A model generated the notes under the pieces. The model did no database searches. It saw only the letters and a list, made by a program, of their open reading frames with translations, and was not told where the DNA came from. The position numbers were made by a program, and so were the translations under genes. Positions 5,397 through 5,837 of a stretch of 5,837 bases of DNA are shown in pieces; the first letter of the stretch is position 1, and every line of letters begins with the position of its first letter. This DNA comes from CAZEUZ01 sp964515805 (GTDB taxonomy: Bacteria; Pseudomonadota; Gammaproteobacteria; Pseudomonadales; Cellvibrionaceae). Location: NCBI GenBank assembly GCA_964515805.1, contig CAZEUZ010000003.1:1-5837 (forward strand), in the 5' to 3' direction.

Positions 5397-5837
5397 ATGG
5401 GTAAAAACACGGTCTCGATTACCTTGGCAATGACTGGTGCTTCAGGTGCGCAATACGGTTTGCGACTACTGCAGTGTTTGTTGGCGGCGGATTGTCATGT
5501 TTACTTATTGCTATCTCGGGCAGCGGAAATAGTTATCGATACTGAAACTGATCTGATGCTACCTCAAACTACGGATCTTAATAAAAGACTAGCCAATCAA
5601 CAGACTTATCTCTGTGATTACTTTGCCGCTGATGAAAGCCAACTAAAGTTATTTGGCCGTGAAGACTGGTTCTCTCCAGTTGCTTCGGGCTCCAGCAGCC
5701 CCACTAATATGGTGATCTGTCCTGCCAGTGGAGGAATCTTGTCGGCAATCGCTCATGGCGCCAGTAATAATCTCATTGAGCGCGCGGCTGATGTCGTTTT
5801 GAAAGAGCGCAGGAAATTGATTTTAGTGCCCAGAGAA
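5397..5837 (+). CDS. ubiX: Flavin prenyltransferase UbiX, 3'-partial
   Basis: Makes prenylated FMN from reduced FMN and dimethylallyl phosphate, the cofactor needed by the decarboxylase UbiD in ubiquinone synthesis; cytoplasmic. The 147 codons present run off the right edge without a stop, and roughly 60 residues should be missing. Visible motifs are TGASGAQYG (13-21), SGSSSPTNMVICP (98-109), NNLIERAADVVLKERR (124-139) and VPRE (144-147). By motif alignment with Pseudomonas UbiX, the residues corresponding to its Ser15, Glu49, Arg122, Lys129 and Arg139 are present as Ser16, Glu50, Arg129, Lys136 and Arg146; the tyrosine near the C-terminus lies beyond the window. The usual PCS tripeptide reads PAS (109-111). 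The ATG at 5397 is chosen because an in-frame TAG at 5391-5393 closes the frame upstream; a later ATG at 5430 would remove the start of the nucleotide-binding fold. It is probably translated from the mpl transcript. Confidence 0.95.
   Translation, partial: MGKNTVSITLAMTGASGAQYGLRLLQCLLAADCHVYLLLSRAAEIVIDTETDLMLPQTTDLNKRLANQQTYLCDYFAADESQLKLFGREDWFSPVASGSSSPTNMVICPASGGILSAIAHGASNNLIERAADVVLKERRKLILVPRE

Noticed and set aside
5363..5404. 13-codon frame from the ATG at 5363 overlapping the ubiX start
   Set aside because: No Shine-Dalgarno sequence, very short, and it lies wholly in the repeat-bearing spacer; probably chance.

Overview
The window looks like chromosomal DNA from a gammaproteobacterium of moderate GC content. 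The main reasons are a close match to the enterobacterial/pseudomonad form of Mpl, the mpl-ubiX gene order known from Pseudomonas, and a Pseudomonas-like UbiX carrying the usual prenyltransferase residues. A genus cannot be named from sequence reading alone. Five protein genes are clear. The first is cut off at the left edge and the last at the right edge.

Left part (1-2480, + strand): the 3' portion of a BioF2/CelD-type GNAT (FemAB-like) acyltransferase is followed after 100 bases by a full exosortase of the XrtA (EpsH) type. The exosortase is fused to a C-terminal EpsI domain and starts at a TTG codon. This pair is typical of the edge of a PEP-CTERM/exosortase and exopolysaccharide locus. 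No PEP-CTERM substrate and no glycosyltransferase lies inside the window, so the rest of the locus would be upstream.

Middle (2505-3770, - strand): a 6-phosphofructokinase whose active-site signature (Asp in the GGGDS loop, Lys in PKTVDND) points to pyrophosphate rather than ATP as phosphoryl donor. It converges on the exosortase gene with only 24 bases between stop codons, and diverges from mpl across a 142-base spacer. On the minus strand of that spacer lies a 26-codon hydrophobic small ORF with a good Shine-Dalgarno sequence, directly upstream of the kinase gene. It may be a leader peptide or a small membrane protein.

Right part (3913-5837, + strand): mpl (murein tripeptide recycling ligase) and ubiX (flavin prenyltransferase for ubiquinone synthesis), probably co-transcribed. 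This Mpl carries an insertion of about 20 residues built from a degenerate 21-base tandem repeat. The 38-base mpl-ubiX spacer holds a perfect 11-base direct repeat ending at the ubiX start.

The right-hand half is housekeeping metabolism and the left-hand half is the end of a surface-protein/polysaccharide module. I see no RNA gene, CRISPR array, insertion sequence or phage gene, and no evidence for a wholly new multi-gene system. The items most worth checking are the small ORF before the kinase, the Mpl insertion, and the fused exosortase with its unusual start region.
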